A DNA stretch of 64,000 bases, taken from Flavobacterium limi (GTDB lineage Bacteria > Bacteroidota > Bacteroidia > Flavobacteriales > Flavobacteriaceae). The position numbers and the translations under genes were made by a program. The stretch covers positions 480,318-544,317 of the forward strand of contig NZ_JAADZV010000003.1 in assembly GCF_010645075.1 (NCBI RefSeq), given 5' to 3'. The notes beneath the pieces are model-generated. The model was not told where the DNA came from and searched no databases. It saw only the letters and a list, made by a program, of their open reading frames with translations. Positions 50,354 through 59,159 of the stretch are shown here, piece after piece; within the stretch, counting starts at the first letter, position 1, and the number at the start of each line of letters is the position of its first letter.

Positions 50354-51367
50354 TTAATTTAATTCTATAATTGCTTTGATAGTATTGTTTTTCGGATCAA
50401 TCCATTTTCCAAACTCGTTGATCATATCCTCAAAATCAGCTCTGTGTGTAATGTATTTTTTCGGATCGATTTTACCTTCTTTCAGACATTTCATTACATA
50501 TTCAAAATCTTCAATAGTAGCATTTCGGCTGCTCATCAAAGTAGATTCTCTTTTATGGAAATCAGGATGACTGAAACTTAATTCTCCTTTTTGAAGTCCA
50601 ACTAAAACAAATCTTCCGCCATGCGAAATATAGTTGAAAGCGCTGTTCATCACTTTTTGATTTCCGGTAGCATCAATGACAACATTCGCCATATCTCCAT
50701 TCGTCAGTTCAGCCAATTTTGCAGCTACATCATCATGCAAAGGATTAATGGTTTCATCTGCCTGAAGTGCTTCTTTACAAAAGTTAAGACGGTATTCGTT
50801 GATATCCATCACAATCACTTTGGCTCCGGCAATTTTAGCAAACTGAATCAATCCTAATCCGATTGGTCCTGCACCCATTACCAAAACAGTATCAGTTGCT
50901 TTTACTGCCGCTCTTCTAACTCCGTGTGCTGCAATCGCTAATGGTTCAACCAAAGCCAGTTCGTCATAATCCAGACCTTGTCCGTGTAATAAATACTGTT
51001 CCGGAATGGTCACATATTCGGCCATTCCACCATCAATATGTACTCCGAAAACTTTGATATTGGCACAACAATTTGTTAATCCATTTCTACAGGCAACACA
51101 TGTTCCACAGCTGAAATACGGAATAAAGGTTACTTTATCGCCCGGCTCGAAACCTTTGGCGTTTCCTTTTATGTATTCAGCAGCCAGTTCATGACCTAAA
51201 ATTCTAGGGTATTCAAAATAAGGCTGTGTTCCTCCAAAAGCGTGAATATCGGTTCCGCAAACTCCTATTCTTCTAATTTTTAAAAGTACTTCTCCTTCTT
51301 TTGGCTCCGGCATTGGTTTTTCTTTGATTAGAAACTCCTGCGGTTTTTCGCAAACAATATATTTCAT
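50354..51367 (-). CDS. Zinc-type medium-chain alcohol dehydrogenase
   Basis: 337 residues. Catalytic-Zn region GVCGTDIHAFGG and ILGHELAAEY; structural-Zn cysteines in SCGTCVACRNGLTNCCANIKVFG; Rossmann motif VMGAGPIGLGLIQFAKIAGAKVIVMD. It resembles sorbitol/threonine-dehydrogenase-like enzymes used for polyol and sugar-acid oxidation. It starts 1 bp after the FAH gene stop and is followed after 18 bp by an SDR, so it belongs to the same catabolic operon. In deoxy-sugar pathways such an enzyme could oxidise a 3-deoxy-2-keto acid or handle a lactaldehyde branch; this is inference. Confidence 0.85.
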   Translation of the reverse strand: MKYIVCEKPQEFLIKEKPMPEPKEGEVLLKIRRIGVCGTDIHAFGGTQPYFEYPRILGHELAAEYIKGNAKGFEPGDKVTFIPYFSCGTCVACRNGLTNCCANIKVFGVHIDGGMAEYVTIPEQYLLHGQGLDYDELALVEPLAIAAHGVRRAAVKATDTVLVMGAGPIGLGLIQFAKIAGAKVIVMDINEYRLNFCKEALQADETINPLHDDVAAKLAELTNGDMANVVIDATGNQKVMNSAFNYISHGGRFVLVGLQKGELSFSHPDFHKRESTLMSSRNATIEDFEYVMKCLKEGKIDPKKYITHRADFEDMINEFGKWIDPKNNTIKAIIELN

Positions 51368-51368
51368 T

Positions 51369-52223
51369 TTATTTAGAATAAGCTTTTGCTACTTGTTTAC
51401 TTGATCCCAGACCGTCCATGCCCAATTCGATAACGTCACCCGGTTTGATGTAGATTGGATCCGGCTTAATTCCTAATCCAACTCCCGGAGGCGTTCCTGT
51501 ACTGATGATGTCGCCAGGAAGTAACGTCATAAACTGACTTAGGTAATGTACTAAAAACGGAATTTTGAAAACCAGATTTGAAGTATTACTGTTTTGGAAT
51601 TTCTTTCCGTTAACGGTTAACCACATTGGTAAATTATTTACATCAGCAATTTCATCCTGAGTAGCCAGGAATGGTCCAAGAGGTGCGAACGTATCACAAC
51701 CTTTTCCTTTTGCCCATTGTCCTCCCATTTCGATTTGGAAAGCTCTTTCGCTGTAATCATTCAATAAAGCATATCCGGCAACATAATCCAAAGCTTCTGC
51801 TTCTTCTACATAACTTGCTTTTTTACCAACTACAAATGCCAATTCGATTTCCCAGTCTGTTTTTTCACTGTTTTTTGGGATCACCAAATCATCATTCGGA
51901 CCACATAATGAAGTCGTTGATTTAAAAAAGATAATTGGCTCTGTTGGAATCGGAGCACCTGTTTCATGGCAATGATCTACATAGTTTAATCCGATACAGA
52001 TTATTTTTGAAGGTCTTGCAACCGGAGAACCCAAACGAACATCTGCACTCACTTCTGGTAAAGCAGGATTACTTTCTAATGCTTTTTTTAATTTTTCCAA
52101 ACCATTATCTTCAAAAAAAGCTTCGTTAAAATCCGTTACAATAGAAGAAACATCATATCTTTTTTCTCCAATAATAACTCCCGGTTTTTCTTGCCCGGCT
52201 GCTCCAAAACGTATTAATTTCAT
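51369..52223 (-). CDS. Fumarylacetoacetate hydrolase (FAH) family protein
   Basis: 284 residues, cytoplasmic. The FAH fold motifs are clear: ICIGLNYVDHCHETGAPIPTEPIIFFK, then WEIELAFVVGK with the metal-binding Glu pair, GYALLNDYSERAFQ with the Asp ligand, GKGCDTFAPLGPFL and DIISTGTPPGVGLGIKP. In non-phosphorylative L-rhamnose or L-fucose catabolism a FAH-family hydrolase splits 2,4-diketo-3-deoxy acids into pyruvate and L-lactate. The flanking dehydrogenases and lactonase make that the best guess. 16 bp separate it from the SDR upstream. Confidence 0.87.
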   Translation of the reverse strand: MKLIRFGAAGQEKPGVIIGEKRYDVSSIVTDFNEAFFEDNGLEKLKKALESNPALPEVSADVRLGSPVARPSKIICIGLNYVDHCHETGAPIPTEPIIFFKSTTSLCGPNDDLVIPKNSEKTDWEIELAFVVGKKASYVEEAEALDYVAGYALLNDYSERAFQIEMGGQWAKGKGCDTFAPLGPFLATQDEIADVNNLPMWLTVNGKKFQNSNTSNLVFKIPFLVHYLSQFMTLLPGDIISTGTPPGVGLGIKPDPIYIKPGDVIELGMDGLGSSKQVAKAYSK

Positions 52224-52239
52224 TTTTTTATATTTTTAA

Positions 52240-53004
52240 TTAGTTATTTAATTTTATAAATCCTCCATCAATAGGATAATCGCTTCCGGTAATAAATCCG
52301 GCTTCGTCACTGCATAAGTAAAGAGCTAAGGCAGCAATTTCCTCTGGTTGTCCCATTCTTCCGATTGGTTGTGATTTTGATAATTTTTCAAAAATTTCAG
52401 CTTCCTTACCCGGATAATTTTTATTGATAAATCCGTCCACAAAAGGCGTATGTACTCTCGCAGGCGAAATTGAATTGCATCGAATTCCTTCATCAATATA
52501 ATCTCTCGCAACAGATAAAGTCATAGCCATTACAGCGCCTTTAGCTGTTGAATAAGCGAAACGATCCTGAATTCCTACCCATGATGCTATAGATGCCATG
52601 TTCAGAATCACACCTCCTTTTGACAATCTGAATTGTGGAATCGCAGCATACAAACAATTGTAAACACCATTTACATTTACATCCATTACCCTTTGGAAAT
52701 CGATTTCCAAAGTTGTGTCTACTTTTCCCACATGGGCAATACCGGCATTATTTATCAAAATATGGATATTTCCAATTTTTTCAAACGTAGCGACTACTTC
52801 TTTCTGACTTGAAACATTACATGCATATGAAAATACTTTTCCGCCCAATTGCTGAATCTCGGCTACAGCTTCCTGAGCACTTTCAATTGTTAAATCAATA
52901 ATGTGGATTTCTGCTCCCTGTTTTGCGAATAAAGTTGCAATTGCCCTTCCTATACCACTGCCACCGCCAGTTATGACGGCTTTTTTATTTTGTAATGAAA
53001 ACAT
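52240..53004 (-). CDS. SDR family oxidoreductase
   Basis: 254 residues with a standard SDR pattern: ITGGGSGIGRAIATLFAKQGAE, NNAGIAHVG, catalytic Ser in MASIASWVG, YSTAKGAV, and a C-terminal ITGSDYPIDGG. It is a likely sugar or 2-keto-3-deoxy-acid dehydrogenase in the same operon as the FAH hydrolase, Zn-ADH, second SDR and lactonase. It begins 18 bp after the GH105 stop. The cofactor (NAD or NADP) cannot be told with confidence, although an acid after the second strand (IHIIDLT) favours NAD. Confidence 0.87.
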   Translation of the reverse strand: MFSLQNKKAVITGGGSGIGRAIATLFAKQGAEIHIIDLTIESAQEAVAEIQQLGGKVFSYACNVSSQKEVVATFEKIGNIHILINNAGIAHVGKVDTTLEIDFQRVMDVNVNGVYNCLYAAIPQFRLSKGGVILNMASIASWVGIQDRFAYSTAKGAVMAMTLSVARDYIDEGIRCNSISPARVHTPFVDGFINKNYPGKEAEIFEKLSKSQPIGRMGQPEEIAALALYLCSDEAGFITGSDYPIDGGFIKLNN

Positions 53005-53022
53005 ATTTATTTTAGTTTTTAA

Positions 53023-54210
53023 TTATCGGTTTAATTCTAAAGCTGCCAGAATAAAAGGTCCGGTAACTTTAGGGTCATTATCTTTTCTTCTTTCATTAAT
53101 ATAATATTCGAAAGAACCGTCACGATAAGGTTTTCCTCCCAAACCTGCTACTGCGCAGGCATTCGTAATTTCAATTTCTCCATTTGGATATACTTTAACA
53201 AATTTTGAAGTAATACCATCGAAAGCCTTTTCTGCAATTTTTTTGAATTTTTTAGGCAAATATCCTTTTTTAGCTCCTTTTGCAAAAGCATAAGCAAACA
53301 TAGCCGTTCCGGAAGTTTCTAAATAATTACCTTCACGGGTTCCCATATCAGTAACCTGAAACCATAATCCTGATGGATTCTGGAATTTCACTAAAGCATT
53401 CGAAATATTATTTAAATAAGAAATCAGTTCTTTTCTTTTCGGATGATCTTTAGGAAAATAATCCAATACATCTACCAATCCCATCACATACCAGCCCATA
53501 GATCTTGACCAAAAGTTAGGCGAAACACCGGTTTCTTTGTTTGCCCATGGCATTTCTTTACTCTCATCCCAGGCATGGTACAATAATCCTGTTTTTTTAT
53601 CCGTGGCTTTTTCCTGAATCAATTCAAATTCGTGAGCAACATCATCTAATTTGGCACCGTTTTCAAAGGTAACAGTGTATTCTGCATAAAATGGTTCCCC
53701 CATATACAAACCATCCAGCCACATTTGGTTAGGATATATTTTTTTATGCCAAAAACCACCACTTGGTGTACGAGGCTGTTCTTCTAACTGTTTACGCAAA
53801 GTCTGCATGGCAACTAAATATCGTTTGTCTTTAGTCTGCTCATAGATATCAAACAAAATTCGGCCCGTTGGTATATTATCAATATTAAACGATTCATACT
53901 TATACGTTTTAATATTTCCTTCTGCATCAATCAACTCATCAGCATATTGTTTGGCATAAGCCGTGTATTTTGCATTCTTTTTTTGCTTGCCTAATTCCTG
54001 AAAAGCATAAGTAACCAAACCATGAACATAGCTGATATGTGCTACAGGAGCATCATCAAGCATATACGATTGCGGGTGACGCTGCATCAGGGTTAAAGCC
54101 ATTCTTTCTGACCACTTCAGCTTGTTTGAAATTGTATTTTGAGCACTTGAAATTGTCGTTACCAAAATCAGTAAGACAATCATTTTAGAAGGAAAAGAAA
54201 TTTTAAGCAT
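53023..54210 (-). CDS. GH105 unsaturated rhamnogalacturonyl hydrolase
   Basis: 395 residues with an N-terminal export signal (KMIVLLILVTTISSAQ), so probably periplasmic. The (alpha/alpha)6 barrel carries the GH105 signatures NQMWLDGLYMGEPFYAEY (Asp166 aligns with the known catalytic Asp), HAWDESKEMPWANKETGVSPNFWSRSMGWYVMGLVDVLDYF, SGTAMFAYAFAKG and GLGGKPYRDGSFEYYI. GH105 enzymes remove the unsaturated uronic acid left by pectin lyases, releasing L-rhamnose from rhamnogalacturonan disaccharides. It heads the operon that then oxidises a deoxy sugar, linking polymer breakdown to rhamnose catabolism. A 21-bp palindromic operator lies 49 bp upstream. Confidence 0.92.
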   Translation of the reverse strand: MLKISFPSKMIVLLILVTTISSAQNTISNKLKWSERMALTLMQRHPQSYMLDDAPVAHISYVHGLVTYAFQELGKQKKNAKYTAYAKQYADELIDAEGNIKTYKYESFNIDNIPTGRILFDIYEQTKDKRYLVAMQTLRKQLEEQPRTPSGGFWHKKIYPNQMWLDGLYMGEPFYAEYTVTFENGAKLDDVAHEFELIQEKATDKKTGLLYHAWDESKEMPWANKETGVSPNFWSRSMGWYVMGLVDVLDYFPKDHPKRKELISYLNNISNALVKFQNPSGLWFQVTDMGTREGNYLETSGTAMFAYAFAKGAKKGYLPKKFKKIAEKAFDGITSKFVKVYPNGEIEITNACAVAGLGGKPYRDGSFEYYINERRKDNDPKVTGPFILAALELNR

Positions 54211-54259
54211 AACCGCTACTTTGAAAAAATTGTATTTTATGTAAATTTAAATGCGAAAA

Positions 54260-54288
54260 TAAATGTGATTTTCACATTTACAAATATA
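54260..54288 (-). promoter_or_regulatory. GH105-operon promoter element with palindromic operator
   Basis: Perfect 21-bp palindrome: arms TAAATGTGA and TCACATTTA around 3 nt (54260-54280). Directly upstream in gene direction is TATATTTG (54288-54281), a match to the -7 consensus TAnnTTTG. A repressor on the palindrome would cover the start point. The identical arrangement faces the other way at 54454-54482. The size and symmetry suit a GntR- or LacI-type protein; none is encoded in the window. Confidence 0.75.
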
Positions 54289-54453
54289 AAACTTAATATT
54301 AATACGGGGTACTTATTTTAAAAATCAATACCAAAAAATAGATATAATCAAAAACAATATCACATTTTATATGTATTTTGTACAAAATATAAAAAACAAT
54401 TAAAGGAATTGCCAAAAAATAAATATATAATCATGGCGTTCGAATCTAATTTC

Positions 54454-54482
54454 TATATTTGTAAATGTGAAAATCACATTTA
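54454..54482 (+). promoter_or_regulatory. CoA-transferase-operon promoter element with identical operator
   Basis: TATATTTG (54454-54461) is followed directly by the same 21-bp palindrome (54462-54482), then 21 bp to the ATG of the first gene. The 29 bp are identical, in mirror orientation, to the GH105 side. Both operons are therefore very likely controlled by the same regulator. The transcript leader would be only about 30-40 nt. Confidence 0.75.
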
Positions 54483-54503
54483 TTAAATTCAGATTATTAT
54501 AAA

Positions 54504-55643
54504 ATGAAAAAACTAAAAGGGATTACGTGGAATCACACCAGAGGTTTATTGCCAATGGTTGCCACAGCTCAGCGTTTTACAGAGTTGAATCCGGACATAG
54601 AAATCAGTTGGGAAAAAAGGAGTTTACAGGAATTTGCAGATGCTTCGATTGAAGACTTAGCCAAAAGATTTGATTTATTGGTTATCGATCATCCATGGAC
54701 CGGTTTCGGTGCGGATACCAAAACAATTTTGCCTTTATCAGATCATCTTTCTGCCGAATATATAAAAGATCAGGAAATTAATACCGTTGGTAAATCATAC
54801 GGAAGTTACGTTTTTCATAATAAATTATGGGCGTTGCCAATTGATGCAGCGACTCCGGTTGCTGCTGCGAGATTAGATATTTTAGAAAAACAGGGATTGG
54901 ATGTTCCTCAGACTTATGATGATTTATTGGCTTTAGCTAAAAAAGGATTGATTGCTTTTGCAGGGATTCCGGTAGATTCATTGATGACTTTTTATTCTTT
55001 TTGCTGCAGTTTAGGCGAAAATCCTTTTCAGTCTCAGGAAAAAGTAATTTCTGTGGAAACAGGAAGAAAGGCTTTGCAAATGCATCGAGAACTGGCTCAG
55101 TTAATGGATCCTGCAAATTTCAACAGAAACCCGATTCAGGTTTATGAAGCGATGGTAAATTCAGATGAAATTGCATACTGCCCTTTTGCTTACGGATATT
55201 CTAATTATTCGCGAATTGGTTACAGCAAAAATTTACTTCACTTTTATGACTTAGTTAAATTGAATGAAAAGTCGATGATTAGTTCTCTTGGCGGAACAGG
55301 TTTAGCCGTTTCATCCTTTAGCCAGCATATTCCTGAAGCTGTAAAATATGCTGAATTTACGGGATCATCACAGGTACAACAGAATATTTTTGCCGATAAT
55401 GGCGGACAGCCGGGACATTTACAAGCCTGGAAAAATGACCGAATCAACGGTATAACACATGATTATTTTAAAAATACTCTACCGGCTTTAGAAAGAGCTT
55501 TTTTAAGGCCAAGGTATTCCGGTCACATGTATTTTCAGGATCATGCAGGCGATGTCGTTCGCGATTATTTAATGAATGGCGGTAACGAAGAACAAGTTTT
55601 ACAAGTAATGGATGCACTTTACGTAAAATCTTTAAACTTATAA
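54504..55643 (+). CDS. Extracellular solute-binding-protein-like protein without signal peptide
   Basis: 379 residues with a family 1 periplasmic-binding-protein look: AQRFTELNPDIEISWEKRSLQEFAD, FDLLVIDHPWTG, LWALPIDAATPVAAARLDILEKQGLDVPQTYDDLLALAKKG, the segment LGGTGLAVSSFSQHIPEAVKYAEFTGS and LPALERAFLRPRY. It starts MKKLKGITWNHTRG with no hydrophobic signal or lipobox, and the promoter lies so close upstream that a longer start is excluded. No ABC permease or ATPase gene is in the window. It is the first gene of a tight operon with two CoA-transferases. It may be a cytoplasmic ligand-binding, sensor or enzyme-accessory protein; function unknown. Confidence 0.75.
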   Translation: MKKLKGITWNHTRGLLPMVATAQRFTELNPDIEISWEKRSLQEFADASIEDLAKRFDLLVIDHPWTGFGADTKTILPLSDHLSAEYIKDQEINTVGKSYGSYVFHNKLWALPIDAATPVAAARLDILEKQGLDVPQTYDDLLALAKKGLIAFAGIPVDSLMTFYSFCCSLGENPFQSQEKVISVETGRKALQMHRELAQLMDPANFNRNPIQVYEAMVNSDEIAYCPFAYGYSNYSRIGYSKNLLHFYDLVKLNEKSMISSLGGTGLAVSSFSQHIPEAVKYAEFTGSSQVQQNIFADNGGQPGHLQAWKNDRINGITHDYFKNTLPALERAFLRPRYSGHMYFQDHAGDVVRDYLMNGGNEEQVLQVMDALYVKSLNL

Positions 55644-55647
55644 CAAC

Positions 55648-56790
55648 ATGAAACCATTAGAAGGATTAGTTGTTTTAGAGTTTTGCCAGTTTTTGGCAGG
55701 ACCTTCTGCAGGATTAAAACTGGCTGATTTAGGGGCAAGGGTTATAAAAATCGAGCGTCCTGTAAAAGGCGAGGCTTGCCGTCAGTTGAGTATCAAAGAT
55801 CTTTTTGTTGATGACAGCAGTCTGCTTTTTCATACGATCAACAGAAATAAAGAATCTTTCGCAGCTGATCTTAAAAATCCGGATGATTTGGTTTTAGTCA
55901 AAAAACTAATCGCCAAGGCAGATATTATGACCCATAATTTCCGTCCGGGTGTGATGGAAAAAATCGGACTGGATTTTGAAACAACTTTAAATATTAATTC
56001 GAAAATAATCTACGGAACTATCACGGGTTACGGAGACAAAGGTCCTTGGGCAAATAAACCGGGACAGGATTTGCTTTTGCAGTCACTTTCGGGATTAAGC
56101 TGGTTAAGTGGCAGAAAAAGTCAGGGACCAGTTCCGTTTGGTTTGGCTGTAGCCGATTTAATGTGCGGAAATCATTTCGTTCAGGGAATTTTAGCAGCTT
56201 TACTTAAAAGAGCTAAAACCGGAAAAGGTGTTTTGGTAGAAGTAAGCTTATTGGAATCCGTTTTGGATGTGCAGTTTGAAGCAATAACTTCTTACTTAAA
56301 TGATGGCGGACAACAGCCACAAAGAAGCGATGTCAAAGGAAGTGCTCATGCATTTTTAAGTGCGCCTTATGGTGTTTATCAAACTAAAAACGGATATATT
56401 TCTCTTGCAATGGGCGATTTGCTTTTTATTGGAAGTATTTTAGAAATCGATTTCCAAAAATATACGGATAAACACAAATGGTTTTCTCAAAGAGATGAAA
56501 TCAGGGAATTATTAGCCGAAAAACTAAACACCCAAACAGCCGATTATTGGATTGAGGCATTGCAGAAAAACGGAATCTGGTGTGGAAAAGTGCTTAATTA
56601 TGAGGAATTAGACAGCCAGCCTTTTGTGAATGAATTGCAACTGAAACAAACCGTACAAAATTCGGCTGGAGAAAAATTGGTTACTACCAGAAGTCCGATA
56701 CAATTAGACGGAGAAATTTTGACCAGTACCAAAGCCGCTCCTAAGGTGGGCGAAGATAATGTAACAATACACGAACAATTTTTAAACTAG
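55648..56790 (+). CDS. Class III CoA-transferase (CaiB/BaiF family), copy 1
   Basis: 380 residues, cytoplasmic. Family motifs: VVLEFCQFLAGPSAGLKLADLGARVIKIERP at the N-terminus, FHTINRNKESFAADLK, ADIMTHNFRPGVMEKIGLDF, IIYGTITGYGDKGPW, and GLAVADLMCGNHFVQGILAALLKR, where Asp170 aligns with the catalytic Asp (Asp169 of formyl-CoA transferase). Such enzymes move CoA between carboxylic acids. It starts 4 bp after the binding-protein-like gene and 4 bp before its own paralogue. The acid substrate is unknown; the flanking genes suggest a sugar-derived acid. Confidence 0.88.
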   Translation: MKPLEGLVVLEFCQFLAGPSAGLKLADLGARVIKIERPVKGEACRQLSIKDLFVDDSSLLFHTINRNKESFAADLKNPDDLVLVKKLIAKADIMTHNFRPGVMEKIGLDFETTLNINSKIIYGTITGYGDKGPWANKPGQDLLLQSLSGLSWLSGRKSQGPVPFGLAVADLMCGNHFVQGILAALLKRAKTGKGVLVEVSLLESVLDVQFEAITSYLNDGGQQPQRSDVKGSAHAFLSAPYGVYQTKNGYISLAMGDLLFIGSILEIDFQKYTDKHKWFSQRDEIRELLAEKLNTQTADYWIEALQKNGIWCGKVLNYEELDSQPFVNELQLKQTVQNSAGEKLVTTRSPIQLDGEILTSTKAAPKVGEDNVTIHEQFLN

Positions 56791-56794
56791 CAGG

Positions 56795-57934
56795 ATGAAA
56801 CCATTAGAAGATTATTTAATAGTAGATTTTAGCCAGTTTCTTTCCGGCCCTTCAGCGAGTTTGCGATTGGCTGATTTGGGCGCGCGCGTGATAAAAATTG
56901 AGAAACCGGGAACAGGGGATATCTGCCGTACCTTATATACTTCTGATTTGATTATGAATGGGGAATCATCCGTTTTTCATACCATCAACAGAAATAAAGA
57001 GTCATTTGCAATTGATTTTAAACAAACAAATGAACTCGAAAAATTAAAAAAATTACTGGCAAAAGCTGATGTTGTCATGCATAATTTCAGACCCGGAGTG
57101 ATGGAACGCGTGGGTTTGAGTTATGATGAAGTCAAAAAAATTAATCCAAATATAGTGTATGCCGAAATTTCAGGCTATGGTACAAAATCGGATTTAAAAG
57201 ATTTGCCGGGACAGGATTTATTATTACAATCTTTGACGGCCTTAACCTGGCTAAGCGGAAATCAGGATGATGGTCCCATGCCAATGGGATTATCAATTGT
57301 CGACATGTTGGCGGGTGCGCATCTGGCACAAGGAATTTTAGCAGCTTTGTACCGAAAAGCAACTCATAATATAGGAGCAAAAGTTCAGGTAAGTATGCTG
57401 GAATCGGCTTTTGATTTTCAGTTTGAAACAATTACGACTTATTTTAACGACGGAGGTGAATTACCTGTACGAACTCAATCGAATAATGCGCACGCTTATT
57501 TAGGAGCTCCTTATGGAATTTACAAAACCGAAAACGGTTATTTAGCTTTGGCGATGGGATCCATTCCGGTTTTGGCTTCACTTTTAAAATGTGATGAATT
57601 ACTGCAATTTCCTGAAAACAAGTTTGAACTACGAGATGAAATAAAAAATATTTTAGCTTCTCATTTACAAACTCAGGAAACCCAATATTGGCTGGATATT
57701 TTAGAGCCTGCAGATATTTGGTGTGCCAAAGTTTTGAATTATAAACAGCTTTTTGCAGAAGAGGGATTTCAGGTTTTGAATTTTACGCAGAGAGTCGAAA
57801 TGCTGGATAGTTACAATTATAAAACCACCCGATGCCCGATTAGAATAGACGGTGAAATTTTCACGTCGAGAAAAGGTTCCCCGAAATTAGGACAGGACAA
57901 CGAGCGAATTATTAAGGAATTTATAGAATCGTAA
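56795..57934 (+). CDS. Class III CoA-transferase (CaiB/BaiF family), copy 2
   Basis: 379 residues, clearly paralogous to the preceding gene (shared MKPLE start, SQFLSGPSASLRLADLGARVIKIEKP, FHTINRNKESFAIDF, HNFRPGVMERVGLSYD, NDGGELPVR). The catalytic Asp is conserved at the same position (Asp170, in GLSIVDMLAG). Divergence is spread over the whole length, so this is an old duplication. The pair may form a heterodimer or accept two acids. Its stop overlaps the start of the next gene (TAATG), implying translational coupling. Confidence 0.88.
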   Translation: MKPLEDYLIVDFSQFLSGPSASLRLADLGARVIKIEKPGTGDICRTLYTSDLIMNGESSVFHTINRNKESFAIDFKQTNELEKLKKLLAKADVVMHNFRPGVMERVGLSYDEVKKINPNIVYAEISGYGTKSDLKDLPGQDLLLQSLTALTWLSGNQDDGPMPMGLSIVDMLAGAHLAQGILAALYRKATHNIGAKVQVSMLESAFDFQFETITTYFNDGGELPVRTQSNNAHAYLGAPYGIYKTENGYLALAMGSIPVLASLLKCDELLQFPENKFELRDEIKNILASHLQTQETQYWLDILEPADIWCAKVLNYKQLFAEEGFQVLNFTQRVEMLDSYNYKTTRCPIRIDGEIFTSRKGSPKLGQDNERIIKEFIES

Positions 57935-59157
57935 TGGAAAAAATAAGAATCGCTGTCCGGAAATTTGATCCTTTTGAAACGACACTTCAAAAGCTGTGGG
58001 ATTTATTTTGCCTTCAAAACAATATTCAAATTGAAGCAGAAATGGTACCGCTGGAGCTTCATGAATTGTATGAAACCACTATTACAAAAAAAGGTTTAAA
58101 AGAAGGAAAATGGGACATTGCCCACCTCAATACTGATTGGATTTATGATGCTGTACACGAAAAAGCGGTTTTGGATTTGTATTCTTTTATAGCCTCAAAT
58201 CCACCGGAAAATTATCCTTACGGCTGGCATAAATCGCTTTTAAAATTGCAGCAACTGGATAACGGCACTTATGGACTTCCGTTTCATGATGGCCCGGAAT
58301 GTCTGATTTACAGAAAGGATTTATTCGAAGATCAAAACGAGCAGAAAAATTTTAAAAAGCAGTATGGTTACGAACTTTCCACACCAAAAACCTGGAAAGA
58401 GTTCATGGAAATTGCTTCTTTCTTTAATCGGCCGGAAGAAAACCTTTATGGATGCATTTTTGCCAATTATCCGGACGGACACAATATGGTTTTTGATTTC
58501 TGCCTGCAATTATGGACACGTGGCGGGTCATTAATCAATCATAAAAATCAAATCAGCGTTTACAGTAAAGCTGCAATTGAAGCTTTGGACTTTTACAGAA
58601 AAATGGTAAACGATTCCACTGCTGTTCATCCTAAGTCAAAACAATTTGATTCGGTTCAGGCAGGTCTGGCTTTCGCCAAAGGAGAAGCTGCAATGGCTAT
58701 CAACTGGTTCGGATTTGCTTCGATGGCGCAAGTGATTGAAGAATCGAAAGTAAAGGGAAAAATTGATATCACTTCACTCCCATCCGATCCCAATCATAAA
58801 ACGGCATCTTTGAATGTCTATTGGTTGTATACTATTGGCTCAGGAAGTAAATATAAAAAACTGGCTTATGATTTTTTACGTTTTGCAACGACTTCTGAAA
58901 GTGACAAATTATTGACAAAAGAAGGCGGCATTGGTTGTAGAAAATCGACATGGAAAGATGAAGAAATTAATGCTTTGATACCCTTTTATCATAAACTGGA
59001 AATGCTGCATGAGAATGCATTTACCCTGCCGCAGACACCAATTTGGCCAAAAGTGTGCGAGTTTATCGATCATATGATTTTAAAAGCAATCAACAGCGAT
59101 ATTACTTCAGCACAATTATTAGAAGAAACACAAAATAATATTCAAAAAATAGAATAG
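57934..59157 (+). CDS. Second solute-binding-protein-like protein without signal peptide
   Basis: 407 residues of the family 1 extracellular solute-binding type: LPFHDGPECLIYRKDLFEDQ, TPKTWKEFMEIASFFNRPEENLYGCIFANYPDGHNMVFDFCLQLWTRGGSLIN, ALDFYRKMVNDSTAVHPKS, AGLAFAKGEAAMAINWFGFASMAQ and SKYKKLAYDFLRFATTSESDKLLTKEGGIGCRKS. The N-terminus MEKIRIAVRKFDPFE begins directly in the first beta-strand, with no signal peptide; the ATG overlaps the CoA-transferase stop, so the start is fixed. It is only distantly similar to the 54504 protein. Two cytoplasmic binding-type proteins flanking two CoA-transferases is highly unusual; role unknown. Confidence 0.75.
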   Translation: MEKIRIAVRKFDPFETTLQKLWDLFCLQNNIQIEAEMVPLELHELYETTITKKGLKEGKWDIAHLNTDWIYDAVHEKAVLDLYSFIASNPPENYPYGWHKSLLKLQQLDNGTYGLPFHDGPECLIYRKDLFEDQNEQKNFKKQYGYELSTPKTWKEFMEIASFFNRPEENLYGCIFANYPDGHNMVFDFCLQLWTRGGSLINHKNQISVYSKAAIEALDFYRKMVNDSTAVHPKSKQFDSVQAGLAFAKGEAAMAINWFGFASMAQVIEESKVKGKIDITSLPSDPNHKTASLNVYWLYTIGSGSKYKKLAYDFLRFATTSESDKLLTKEGGIGCRKSTWKDEEINALIPFYHKLEMLHENAFTLPQTPIWPKVCEFIDHMILKAINSDITSAQLLEETQNNIQKIE

Positions 59158-59159
59158 AT

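Noticed and set aside
54504..59157. A complete ABC sugar importer
   Set aside because: Neither permease nor ATPase genes are in the window, and both binding-protein-like products lack export signals.
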